Below are positions 36,643-44,740 of a stretch of 64,000 nucleotides of DNA, piece by piece. The notes below the pieces were generated by a model that was not told where the DNA came from, made no database searches, and worked only from the letters and a program-made list of their open reading frames with translations. How positions within the stretch are numbered: the first letter of the stretch is position 1; each line of letters starts with the position of its first letter. Made by a program: the position numbers and the translations under genes. Source of the DNA: Cryobacterium shii (lineage in GTDB: Bacteria > Actinomycetota > Actinomycetes > Actinomycetales > Microbacteriaceae); the NCBI RefSeq assembly GCF_004402595.1, contig NZ_SOFY01000014.1:1-64000 (forward strand). The letters run 5' to 3'.

Positions 36643-37668
36643 CTAGCTGTTCGACTGGCCGGCGGAACCGAGCTGGCGGGTGGCTTCGGACACGCGGGCG
36701 GCCATGGCCGTCTCGGCAACTTTGCCCCAGGCGCGGGGGTCGTAGACCTTCTTGTTGCCGACTTCGCCGTCAACCTTGAGCACGGCGTCGTAGTTCTTGA
36801 GCATGTAGCCGGCAACCGCGCGCGTGAACGCGTACTGTGTGTCGGTGTCGATGTTCATCTTCACGACGCCGTTGGCGACGGCCTCGGCGATCTCGGCGTC
36901 GGTTGAGCCCGAGCCGCCGTGGAAGACGAGGTCGAGCGGCTTCGGGCCGGTGCCGAGCTTGGCGGCGATGCCGTCCTGGATCTCCTTAAGCAGCTCCGGG
37001 CGCAGCTTGACATTGCCGGGCTTGTAGACGCCGTGCACGTTGCCGAAGGTGAGCGCGGCCATGTAGCGGCCGTTCTCGCCCATGCCGAGGGCGTCGATCA
37101 TGGCGAGTGCGTCATCGAGGGTCGTGTACAGGTTCTCGTTGATGTCGCCTTCGACGCCATCCTCTTCGCCGCCGACGGCGCCGATCTCGACCTCGAGGAT
37201 CGCGTTGATCGCCTGGGTGCGCTTGAGGATGTCCTTGGCGATTTCCAGGTTCTCGGGGAGAGCGATGGCGGAACCGTCCCACATGTGCGACTGGAAGATC
37301 GGGTTGCGGCCGGCCTTGACCTCTTCTTCGGAGGCGCTGATGAGCGGCAGCACGAAGTCTTCAAGGGCGCCCTTGGGGCAGTGGTCGGTGTGCAGGGCGA
37401 CGGTGACGGGATAATTGTCGGCGACGGACTGCACGAAGTGAGCCATGGCGAGCGCACCGGATGCGCGGTTCTTGACCGTGTGGCCGGCGAAATAATCTGC
37501 GCCACCGGTGGTGACCTGGATAATGCCGTCTGAGCCGGATTCGGTCAGGCCCTGAAGGACAGCATTAATGCTTTGCGAGGACGAAACGTTGAACGCCGGG
37601 TAAGCGAACCCCTTCGTCTTGGCCTTGCTGAGCATCTCGGCGTACTGGTCTGGGGAAGCGATGGGCAT
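36643..37668 (-). CDS. fbaA: Class II fructose-bisphosphate aldolase
   Basis: The 341-residue zinc enzyme cleaves fructose 1,6-bisphosphate in glycolysis and works in reverse in gluconeogenesis. It shows the metal-site stretch VALHTDHCPK, the class II signatures MWDGSAIALPENLEIAK and LEVEIGAVGGEEDG, FGNVHGVYKPGNVKL, and VFHGGSGSTDAE with the phosphate-binding NIDTDTQYAF. GAGGAGA precedes the ATG at 37668. It diverges from glpX, its gluconeogenic partner, across 190 bp. Confidence 0.96.
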   Translation of the reverse strand: MPIASPDQYAEMLSKAKTKGFAYPAFNVSSSQSINAVLQGLTESGSDGIIQVTTGGADYFAGHTVKNRASGALAMAHFVQSVADNYPVTVALHTDHCPKGALEDFVLPLISASEEEVKAGRNPIFQSHMWDGSAIALPENLEIAKDILKRTQAINAILEVEIGAVGGEEDGVEGDINENLYTTLDDALAMIDALGMGENGRYMAALTFGNVHGVYKPGNVKLRPELLKEIQDGIAAKLGTGPKPLDLVFHGGSGSTDAEIAEAVANGVVKMNIDTDTQYAFTRAVAGYMLKNYDAVLKVDGEVGNKKVYDPRAWGKVAETAMAARVSEATRQLGSAGQSNS

Positions 37669-37860
37669 TGTTGAGTCTCCTCGGTTGAACCGTTTCGGTT
37701 CTCTCATCCTACCGAGATGGGTACCCGGACGTGCCAGCGCCGGAAGAGGCGGTGCGCGGGGAGCGGGCGCTAGGCTGAAGGAGGCAGCACCGGTATCACC
37801 GATGCCGGCCCAAAGATGGGTCTTGCCACTGCCGCACTCTTCGTCCGGGAAGGACCATCT

Positions 37861-38847
37861 GTGAACAGCCCCGAAATCGCCCTCAATTTCACGCACCCCG
37901 ACCGCAACCTGGCCATGGAGCTGGTGCGAGCGACAGAGGCTGCCGCAATCCGTGCGGTTCCGTTCATCGGTCGCGGTGACAAGAACGCCGCCGACAAGGC
38001 GGCCGTCGACGCCATGCGCGTCTTCCTCGGCACCGTCAATTTCGACGGCCTCATCGTCATCGGCGAGGGTGAAAAAGACGAAGCCCCCATGCTCTTCAAC
38101 GGTGAACGCGTCGGCAACGGCACCGGCCCGCACTGCGACATCGCGGTCGACCCGATCGACGGCACGAGCCTCACCGCCGCCGGCCGCCAGAACGCCCTTT
38201 CCGTGATCGCGGTCTCCTCCCGCGGCACCATGCTCGACGCGTCATCCGTCTTCTACATGGACAAGATCGTCACCGGCGGCGCCGGCCGCGGAGTCGTCAG
38301 CCTCGACGCACCGATCGGCGACAACATCCGTGAGCTGTCCCGAGCCACCGGCAAGCCGGTCGGCGAAATGGTCATCGCGGTGCTCGACCGTCCCCGCCAC
38401 GCCGAACTGATCGACCAGATTCGCAGCGCCGGCGCCGGCACCCGGCTGATGAGCGACGGCGACGTCGCCGGCGGCATCAACGCGGCCCGCTGGGAAACCC
38501 GGATCGACATGTGCGTCGGCATCGGCGGCAGCCCCGAGGGCATCACCACGGCCTGCGCGCTCAAGGCGATCGGCGGCTACATGCAGGGACGCCTCGCACC
38601 GAAGGATACCGCCGAGCGCGCGGGCGCGGTCGCGGCCGGGCTCGACGTGGACAAGCTGCTCGAACTCGATGACATGGTCAGCGGTGACAACACGTTCTTC
38701 GTGGCGACCGGCGTGACGGATGGCGGACTCGTCGACGGCGTGCGCCGCCAGGGCCCGATCATCCGCACCGAGAGCATTGTGCTGCGCGCCAAGTCGGGCA
38801 CCACCCGCCGCGTGGTCGCGGAGCACCTCGCCTCCAAGTGGCTCTAG
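37861..38847 (+). CDS. glpX: Class II fructose-1,6-bisphosphatase
   Basis: The 328-residue enzyme of the GlpX type dephosphorylates fructose 1,6-bisphosphate. The metal and substrate motifs are IGEGEKDEAPML (about 60-71), DPIDGTSLTA (about 98-107) and GIGGSPEG. The GTG at 37861 follows GGAAGGA. It diverges from fbaA, and TAGGCT near 37770 is a possible -10 box. A hairpin lies 65 bp after the stop. Confidence 0.95.
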   Translation: MNSPEIALNFTHPDRNLAMELVRATEAAAIRAVPFIGRGDKNAADKAAVDAMRVFLGTVNFDGLIVIGEGEKDEAPMLFNGERVGNGTGPHCDIAVDPIDGTSLTAAGRQNALSVIAVSSRGTMLDASSVFYMDKIVTGGAGRGVVSLDAPIGDNIRELSRATGKPVGEMVIAVLDRPRHAELIDQIRSAGAGTRLMSDGDVAGGINAARWETRIDMCVGIGGSPEGITTACALKAIGGYMQGRLAPKDTAERAGAVAAGLDVDKLLELDDMVSGDNTFFVATGVTDGGLVDGVRRQGPIIRTESIVLRAKSGTTRRVVAEHLASKWL

Positions 38848-38912
38848 CCACCGGGCGCGGGGCTCGCTCGGCACGCTGACCCGCTGAGGTCGCCGCCGAG
38901 TGTCGCCCAATA

Positions 38913-38948
38913 CGCTGAGAATCGCCGTTCCGACGGCGATTCTCGGCG
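38913..38948. terminator. Hairpin between convergent glpX and rmuC
   Basis: CGCTGAGAATCGCCG (38913-38927) pairs with CGGCGATTCTCGGCG (38934-38948), 15 bp with one G-U type mismatch and a six-base loop. A third copy of GCGATTCTCGGCG overlaps the rmuC stop just beyond. Confidence 0.65.
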
Positions 38949-40286
38949 TTAAGGGCGATTCTCGGCGGCCTCCAGTTCGGCCGACTGGAGCTCCGTCACG
39001 AACTCCCAGGCGGCCAGCTCCCGAGGGGCCTCTTCGATGCCGACCAGCGGCGCCAGCACCTTCGACTCGTCCAGCGCGCTGAGCTTGCGGGCCGTGGGCA
39101 GCACCTGGCGCTCCATCGAGCCGACGAAGCCGTTGTAGTCCTTGACGGTGCGCTCGATCGACCGGCCGAGTTTCTCGATGTGGGTGGCCGTGGTGGCCAG
39201 GCGGGCGTAGAGCTCCCGGCTGAGGTCGAACAGGACCTTGGCGTCATGGGTGAGCACATCCTGCTGCCAGCTGAACGCCACCGTCTTCAAGACCGACCAC
39301 AGGGTCACGGGGGAAGCCAGGGCGACCCGCTTGGAGAAGGCGAACTCCATGATCGACGGGTCGGCCTCCAACGCAGACGAAACGAGGGATTCGCTCGGGA
39401 TGAAGGCGATCACGATCTCCGGCGAGGCCTCCAGGCCCTGCCAGTAGGCCTTACTGCCGAGGGCGGTGATGTGGTCGCGCACGGCCTTGACGTGCGCCTT
39501 CATGTACGCGGCCCGTTGCGCGCCCAGGGCGCCGGTGGCGGTGACCGGAATCTGGCTGGCCTCCAGGAACGCCGTGAACGGCACTTTGGCGTCGACGGCG
39601 ATGTTTTTCCCCCCGGGCAGGTGCACCACCATGTCGGGGCGACCCGCGCCGGCATCCGAGTTGATGCTCGACTGCAGGTCGAAGTCGACCCGCTCGATCA
39701 GGCCCGCCGCCTCCACCACGCTGCGCAGCTGGGTTTCGCCCCAGACCCCGCGGGTGTTGTTGGCGCGCAGGGCGGACGCGAGCGCCTCCGCGGTGCTGCG
39801 CAGACGTTCCTCCGACTCTGTGGCGGACCGCAGCTGTTGGCTCAACTCGCCGTGCTGCAGGCTGCGCTGGGCCTCCAGCTCGAACACCTTCTGCTGCATG
39901 TCCTGCAGGCTCTCCTTGACCGGGGCCAGGGCCTGCAACACCTTGCTCTCCTGCTTCTGCCGCACGGCCTCAGCGTCCTGGTCACCCTGCTGCCGTTGGA
40001 GCAGCTCGCGGTACTGCCGCCCGGCGTCGACGACCTGCCCGCGCAGGGCGTCGGCCGTGGCGTGCACCGAGGCGAGTTCTTCCCGGAGCAGCGATTGGAC
40101 GGCGGCCTCTCGGGAGCGCGCCTCGACCAGCGCCACCTGGTGACGGGCCTCGATCACGGCCGGGTCGTCGCCCGCTGAAGCGTTCACTGAGGCAGCGCGG
40201 CGCCGCTGACCGGCGACGATCGCGACCAGGGCGCCGAGGAGGGCGCCGATGACAATACCGAGGAGAAGAGGGAACCAGGAATCCAT
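38949..40286 (-). CDS. rmuC: DNA recombination protein RmuC
   Basis: The 445-residue protein has an N-terminal TM (about 5-27), a long coiled coil (about 40-185) and a C-terminal nuclease-like RmuC domain with the motifs NTRGVWGETQLRSVVEAAG, DAKVPFTAFLEA, and FIPSESLVSSAL. RmuC limits inversions at short inverted repeats, which are abundant in this window. The start is ATG 40286. Confidence 0.93.
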   Translation of the reverse strand: MDSWFPLLLGIVIGALLGALVAIVAGQRRRAASVNASAGDDPAVIEARHQVALVEARSREAAVQSLLREELASVHATADALRGQVVDAGRQYRELLQRQQGDQDAEAVRQKQESKVLQALAPVKESLQDMQQKVFELEAQRSLQHGELSQQLRSATESEERLRSTAEALASALRANNTRGVWGETQLRSVVEAAGLIERVDFDLQSSINSDAGAGRPDMVVHLPGGKNIAVDAKVPFTAFLEASQIPVTATGALGAQRAAYMKAHVKAVRDHITALGSKAYWQGLEASPEIVIAFIPSESLVSSALEADPSIMEFAFSKRVALASPVTLWSVLKTVAFSWQQDVLTHDAKVLFDLSRELYARLATTATHIEKLGRSIERTVKDYNGFVGSMERQVLPTARKLSALDESKVLAPLVGIEEAPRELAAWEFVTELQSAELEAAENRP

Positions 40287-40375
40287 GGCTCCACTCTGCC
40301 AGTGACCACCGACACGACCTCGACACGGCGGCTGGAGGGCCTCGACGCGGCCTCGGCGCGCAGGGGAGGAGGGAC

Positions 40376-40993
40376 CTAACTGAGCGCCATCGGGCCGTGC
40401 GTCGCGGCCTTCTCCTTCGTGGCGACCGGCCCGATCGCGCCGATGTTCACCCCGGTGATGCGGGCCAGATCTTCGAGGGTGTCTGCCTCGTGCCGCCCGG
40501 CCGCGTGCACCATGATGGCGGCGCAGGCCTCCGCGTCGGCGAGGGCGTCGTGGTGGGCGAAGCCTTCGAAACCGGCCGCCATCGCCGCGACGGGCAGGCG
40601 GTACGAGTCGAGATGGTAGGTGCGGCGGGCCACCTGGAGGCTGCAGACGTAGTTGAAGTCCGGGACCGACAGGCCGGCGACCGTGGAGGATGTCTTGATG
40701 ACTCCCAGGTCGAAGCCGGCGTTGTGGGCGACGAGGTGGTCGCCGTCGGCGAAGGCGACCAGGTCGGGGAGCTGCTCGGCCCACGTGGCCGCGTCCACGA
40801 CATCCGTCGGCCGGATGCCGTGGATCTTGATGTTCCAGGCCAGGAAAGCGTCGTGCCCGACCGCCGGTTTGATGAACCAGGCGATCTTGTCGACGACTTT
40901 TCCGTCTCGAACCTTCACCAGCCCGACCGAGCACGCCGAAGCGCTGGAGGAGTTGGCGGTCTCGAAATCGATGGCGGTGAAGTTGACTGGCAC
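40376..40993 (-). CDS. DnaQ-like 3'-5' exonuclease
   Basis: The 205-residue protein has the DEDD motifs: Exo I AIDFETANS (Asp9, Glu11), Exo II HNAGFDLGV, and Exo III HDALADAEA, which gives the DEDDh type. The catalytic domain stands alone, without polymerase or BRCT domains. It is likely a DNA or RNA proofreading/trimming exonuclease. The start is GTG 40993 with no clear ribosome site. Confidence 0.9.
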   Translation of the reverse strand: MPVNFTAIDFETANSSSASACSVGLVKVRDGKVVDKIAWFIKPAVGHDAFLAWNIKIHGIRPTDVVDAATWAEQLPDLVAFADGDHLVAHNAGFDLGVIKTSSTVAGLSVPDFNYVCSLQVARRTYHLDSYRLPVAAMAAGFEGFAHHDALADAEACAAIMVHAAGRHEADTLEDLARITGVNIGAIGPVATKEKAATHGPMALS

Positions 40994-41076
40994 CGCATCA
41001 TCATTTCACGGGCCGCTGACAGCCCGTCCCGGTCGGCTCGACGGGGCCGGGGACACACCCGGTACGATGGACTCTC

Positions 41077-42150
41077 GTGGCTCTTACTATTGCAATCGTC
41101 GGACTGCCCAATGTCGGCAAGTCCACCCTCTTCAACGCGTTGACCAAGAACAACGTGCTCGCGGCGAACTACCCGTTCGCCACCATCGAGCCGAACGTGG
41201 GCATCGTCAACCTGCCCGACCACCGCCTGGCCAAGCTGGCCTCGGTCTTCGGCAGCGAACGCCTGCTGCCCGCCCCGGTGTCCTTCGTCGACATCGCCGG
41301 GATCGTGCGCGGCGCCAGCGAGGGGGAGGGGCTCGGCAACAAGTTCCTCGCCAACATCCGTGAGGCCGACGCCATCGCGCAGGTTATCCGTGGCTTCGCC
41401 GACCCCGACGTGGTGCACGTCGACGGCGCCGTGAACCCGGCCGGCGACATGGAGACCATCAACACCGAGCTCATCCTCGCCGACCTGCAGACCCTCGAGA
41501 AGGCGGTGTCCCGCTTCGAGAAAGAGGTCAAGGGCCGCAAGCTTCCCCCGATCGTGCTGGAGACCGCCCTCAAAGCGCAGGCGATCCTCGACGCCGGAGC
41601 GCCATTGTCGTCCGCCACGCTCGACATCGAGCCGATCCGTGAACTGGGCCTGCTCACCGCCAAGCCGTTCATCTACGTGTTCAACGTCGACGAAGCGGTG
41701 CTGCAGGATGCCGAGAAGCTCGCCGTGCTGGCCGCGCTGGTGGCCCCGGCCAACGCCGTGTTCCTCGACGCGAAGCTCGAGTCCGAACTCAGCGAGCTCG
41801 ACGCCGAGGACGCCGCCGAGATGCTCGCGTCGACCGGCCAGGCCGAGAGCGGACTCGACCAGCTCGCCCGCATCGGCTTCGACACGCTCGGCCTGCAGAC
41901 CTACCTGACCGCGGGCCCCAAGGAAACGCGGGCCTGGACCATCCATAAGGGCTGGACCGCCCCGCAGGCCGCCGGAGTCATCCACACCGACTTCCAGAAG
42001 GGCTTCATCAAGGCGGAGATCTTCTCCTTCGAGGACCTGATGGACGCCGGCTCGGTGGCGGAGGCCCGCGCGAAGGGCAAGGCCCGGATCGAGGGCAAGG
42101 AATACATCATGCAGGACGGCGACGTGGTGGAGTTCCGTTTCAACGTCTAG
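41077..42150 (+). CDS. ychF: Redox-regulated ATPase/GTPase YchF
   Basis: The 357-residue Obg-family P-loop protein has G1 GLPNVGKST (9-17), the switch region NYPFATIEPNVG, G3 DIAGIVRGASEGEGLGNKFL and a C-terminal TGS-like domain ending VEFRFNV. It binds ATP in preference to GTP and contacts ribosomes. The GTG at 41077 lies eight bases after TACGAT, so the transcript may be leaderless. The last 33 bases of the gene recur twice downstream in a duplicated segment. Confidence 0.96.
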   Translation: MALTIAIVGLPNVGKSTLFNALTKNNVLAANYPFATIEPNVGIVNLPDHRLAKLASVFGSERLLPAPVSFVDIAGIVRGASEGEGLGNKFLANIREADAIAQVIRGFADPDVVHVDGAVNPAGDMETINTELILADLQTLEKAVSRFEKEVKGRKLPPIVLETALKAQAILDAGAPLSSATLDIEPIRELGLLTAKPFIYVFNVDEAVLQDAEKLAVLAALVAPANAVFLDAKLESELSELDAEDAAEMLASTGQAESGLDQLARIGFDTLGLQTYLTAGPKETRAWTIHKGWTAPQAAGVIHTDFQKGFIKAEIFSFEDLMDAGSVAEARAKGKARIEGKEYIMQDGDVVEFRFNV

Positions 42151-42173
42151 CTCGCCCTCTGCGGCTCGCGGCC

Positions 42174-42241
42174 GAGATCGACAGTTCCGGTCCAGTTCAC
42201 CCTGTGTGCTGGACGATCTCGACCGCAAAGGGCGAACTCGG
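42174..42241. repeat. Palindrome family 2, degenerate copy
   Basis: It begins GAGATCGACAGTTCCGGTCC and ends GGGCGAACTCGG, with weak internal pairing. It is recognised by its resemblance to the copies at 44645-44690 and 50318-50386. It lies just after the ychF stop. Confidence 0.55.
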
Positions 42242-42319
42242 CTGGCAGCGTCTCAGCGGAGCACCGCGCGGATGAAAATTCGCGGTGAGCCTCCCGCGGC
42301 AGAATCCGGCGCCGTGGGT

Positions 42320-42420
42320 GTGTGGCTGACTCAGGAGGTCCGTCGGCCGGGGATGCCGTCAGGCTCGTCTTTCTCAGTGGATCCAGTCTCAGCCGGATGA
42401 TATTCCTGAATTAGCCACAC
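42320..42420. repeat. Palindrome family 3, copy b
   Basis: GTGTGGCTGACTCAGGA at 42320-42336 pairs with TCCTGAATTAGCCACAC at 42404-42420, with two mismatches. The centre matches copy c at 42693-42793 nearly base for base, including CAGTGGATCCAGTCTCAGCC. Confidence 0.8.
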
Positions 42421-42547
42421 TTCTCAGGGCTCCACGCGTCTTTCGGCGACGTGGTGGAGTTCCGCTTCAACGTGTATCTCGCGGTAGTAGCGCGTGGGGC
42501 TGGCCCGAGCGGCAGGTCCGCCTCGGCCAGCGGTGGGGAGTCTCGTC

Positions 42548-42600
42548 GAGATCGACAGTTTCGGTCGACTTCGGCAGGCGTACCAGCCGAACTCAACCGC
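42548..42600. repeat. Palindrome family 2, degenerate copy
   Basis: GAGATCGACAGTTTCGGTCG at the left and CAGCCGAACTCAACCGC at the right mark a second, decayed family 2 unit in the second half of the tandem duplication. Confidence 0.5.
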
Positions 42601-42692
42601 ATCCGTCGCCCTCGGCGGCCAGCACTCCCGACGGAACATCCGGTGCAGGACATTCGCGGCGAGCCTCCCGCGACGCAATCTGACACGTGGGT

Positions 42693-42793
42693 GTGTGGCT
42701 TACTCAGGAGATCCGTCAGCCGGGGATGCCGCCAGGCCGGTCTTTCTTAGTGGATCCAGTCTCAGCCGGATGATTTTCCTGAATTAGCCACAC
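42693..42793. repeat. Palindrome family 3, copy c
   Basis: GTGTGGCTTACTCAGGA at 42693-42709 pairs with TCCTGAATTAGCCACAC at 42777-42793. It is 101 bp long, the same as copy b, and sits in the same place in the second duplicated unit. Confidence 0.8.
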
Positions 42794-43014
42794 TTCACAG
42801 GGCTCCACGCGTCTTTCGGTGACGGAACATGGTGGATTTCCGTTTCAACGTCTAGGCTCGGGCAGGTCGGAGGGGGCCCGCGCCTACCTCTCGCAGGAGC
42901 TCTCAGTATTTGCTTCGCGTCAGCGAATTTGCTCAGCTGCGTGATCCCGAAGGGCTGTCGTCCAATCTGACCTCACTCCAGACACCACAACATCATCACT
43001 CGAAGGAGACCACC

Positions 43015-43689
43015 GTGCCTGTCATCGCCATCATCGGAGCTGGACCGGGACTCGGAGCTGCAGTTGCGCGAAGGTTCGGGCGCGAGGGCTTCTCAATCGC
43101 CCTGATCTCGAGGAACCAGTCGAAGCTGGACTCCATGGCTGCGGAGCTCACTGCCGCCGGCTTCACCGTGAGTGGTTACGCTGCGGATGTCCGAGTACCG
43201 GCGGCGCTTGAAGATGCCCTTGCGCGTGCCGCGGCAGAGCTGGGACCCATCAATACGTTGCAGTACAGTCCGCTCCCGTCGCGTGACTACCTGAAGCCGG
43301 TGCTGGAGATGACTCCGGAACTGGCTTTGGAGGCATTGCAGTTCTCGGCTCTCGGGCTCATTCACGCGGTGCGTACGGTGCTCCCGGCCATGCGGCAGGC
43401 AGGAAGCGGCAGCATCATCATGATCAACGGCGGAACCTCGGTGAAGGCCCGCGCTGACTTCGCAGGTACATCGGTCGCCTTCCCGGCCGAGAGCGCCTAC
43501 GGTGAGATGCTCCACGACGCACTCGAGGGTGAGGGAGTCCGTGTCAGCCAACTCGTGATCCCGGGAGGGATTCCTCAGCTTCAGCTTGACAATGGCATCG
43601 ACGGCGTCGCCGATCGCATTTGGGACCTCCACGCCGTTGCCGGTCCCTTTCGAACGATGCTCATCCCGCTCGAGGACGGCAGGGAGTAG
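43015..43689 (+). CDS. Short-chain dehydrogenase-like protein without the active-site lysine
   Basis: The 224-residue Rossmann-fold protein has the nucleotide loop GAGPGLGAAVARRFG (about 7-21) and ADVR at the adenine ring. The usual S-x12-Y-x3-K is changed: after MINGGTS the tyrosine is in SAYGEMLHDALEG, and the lysine position holds leucine or a nearby histidine. It may be a pseudo-enzyme or use another residue. GAAGGAG lies before the GTG at 43015. Codon use here is less GC-biased than in the neighbours, which may mean recent transfer. Confidence 0.82.
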   Translation: MPVIAIIGAGPGLGAAVARRFGREGFSIALISRNQSKLDSMAAELTAAGFTVSGYAADVRVPAALEDALARAAAELGPINTLQYSPLPSRDYLKPVLEMTPELALEALQFSALGLIHAVRTVLPAMRQAGSGSIIMINGGTSVKARADFAGTSVAFPAESAYGEMLHDALEGEGVRVSQLVIPGGIPQLQLDNGIDGVADRIWDLHAVAGPFRTMLIPLEDGRE

Positions 43690-43713
43690 GGGCACTCCGC
43701 TGTTGGGGTCGGC

Positions 43714-44145
43714 TCAGGCCAGGGCCTCGATCTCGAGCTTGTAGGTGGCGAGGGCGCGCTCGATGTCCCTGTCCCCGTGGAAGAAGACCGCGTCGATCAT
43801 CTTCATCAGCGTGGAGGAGTCCCAGCTGGCTGTGAGCGACGTTCCGCTGTCGTCGGCCTCGACGGAGATGGTGAAGATCGGGCCCATCGAGGAATGGTCC
43901 ACGATGCGCTCGTTGACCACATACTCCTCTCTGGTGACGACGGCGGTGAGGTGCATGCCGAGTTCGCGGTACTTGATCTCGTAGCTGACCACCGCCCCTT
44001 CGGGCGTCCGTTGCACCGCCCCCAGGGTGCTGTGGTCCTCCTCCGGCATCGCGCCGACGAAGTGCGCCGGATCCTCGACGTAGTGGAAGACCTTCGCCAC
44101 GGGCGCGTCGATGTGGATGCTGTGTGTGTGCTTATCCGAGGCCAT
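43714..44145 (-). CDS. SRPBCC/START-like ligand-binding protein
   Basis: The 143-residue protein starts with HSIHIDAPVAKVFHYVEDPAHF, the typical opening of SRPBCC (polyketide cyclase/START) domains, and ends in the long C-terminal helix DRDIERALATYKLEIEAL. These domains bind hydrophobic ligands. AAGGAG lies twelve bases before the ATG at 44145. It converges on the SDR-like gene. The ligand is unknown. Confidence 0.85.
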   Translation of the reverse strand: MASDKHTHSIHIDAPVAKVFHYVEDPAHFVGAMPEEDHSTLGAVQRTPEGAVVSYEIKYRELGMHLTAVVTREEYVVNERIVDHSSMGPIFTISVEADDSGTSLTASWDSSTLMKMIDAVFFHGDRDIERALATYKLEIEALA

Positions 44146-44297
44146 GATGCTCCGCTCCTTCGACGACGGCGATCCAACCGGATGGGGCTGTATCGCACAG
44201 TGGGGGAGTGTGCCCTCGTTCTCATCGTTTGGCAAGCTCGAGAGGGCCAGGACGGCGGGCCGCTCGTCGCCTCCCGCGGAACCTCCCTGCCGAGCTG

Positions 44298-44570
44298 TTA
44301 AGCGGCGGCGAACCGTTTCGCCGAGCGGGCCTTCGCCTTGTCCGCCTCGATTTCGCGGTTTTTGGGCGGAGCCGTGCTCACCAGGTCCTCGAGCAGGTGC
44401 CTCGAGATGTGGGCGATCTCCTCGACAGCCCGGTTGAACGCCTCGGCATTGGCGTTGGAGGGCTTCGTGGATCCGCTGATCTTGCGCACGAATTGCAGGG
44501 CGGCCGCGTGTACCTCATCGTCGGTGGCCGCCGGCTCAAAATTATGCAGCGTATGGATGTTCCGGCACAT
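44298..44570 (-). CDS. DUF2277 family protein
   Basis: The 90-residue protein begins MCRNIHTLHNFEPAATDDEVHAAALQFVRKISGS in the manner of DUF2277, a small helical family of unknown function, and ends in a basic Ala/Lys-rich tail. The ATG at 44570 has no good ribosome site. It stands alone. Confidence 0.87.
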   Translation of the reverse strand: MCRNIHTLHNFEPAATDDEVHAAALQFVRKISGSTKPSNANAEAFNRAVEEIAHISRHLLEDLVSTAPPKNREIEADKAKARSAKRFAAA

Positions 44571-44644
44571 GCATCCAGAATAGCCAACCGACCCGGAGCC
44601 GTCACCCCGCAGTTCCGGGACCGTCGCGACCGCCGAAATCGTCA

Positions 44645-44690
44645 GTTCCGGTCGACTTCGACAGGCGTACCTGTCGAAGTCGACCGGAAC
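44645..44690. repeat. Palindrome family 2, perfect 21-bp hairpin
   Basis: The arms 44645-44665 and 44670-44690 are exact reverse complements around a four-base loop CGTA. The core GTTCCGGTCGACTTCGACAG is shared with the other family 2 sites. It lies between two minus-strand genes and could stop transcription coming from either side. Confidence 0.85.
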
Positions 44691-44740
44691 CGTCGAAGTC
44701 GAGGGGAGCGGGACCACAAGAAGACTGCGATCCGCTCCGA

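Larger units (their letters stand above)
42118..42855. repeat. Tandem duplication carrying the ychF tail and two palindromes
   Basis: The ychF end (GGCGACGTGGTGGAGTTCCG and on) at 42118 recurs at 42445 and, degenerate, at 42818-42855. Between them each unit (327 and 373 bp) has the same order: family 2 palindrome, a conserved ATTCGCGGCGAGCCTCCCGC-like stretch, family 3 palindrome, then CTCCACGCGTCTTTC. The whole 42151-43014 gap is therefore repeat material; I see no gene in it. Confidence 0.85.

Noticed and set aside
36049-36646. Plus-strand frames overlapping the DUF6264-like gene
   Set aside because: Pro/Arg/Gly-rich shadows of the membrane gene; the minus-strand reading has clear TM segments.
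39180-40178. Plus-strand frame of 332 codons within rmuC
   Set aside because: It is the complement of a coiled-coil coding region and has no family resemblance.
42118-42855. Insertion sequence remnant
   Set aside because: No transposase fragment or target duplication could be found; the repeats carry a host gene tail instead.
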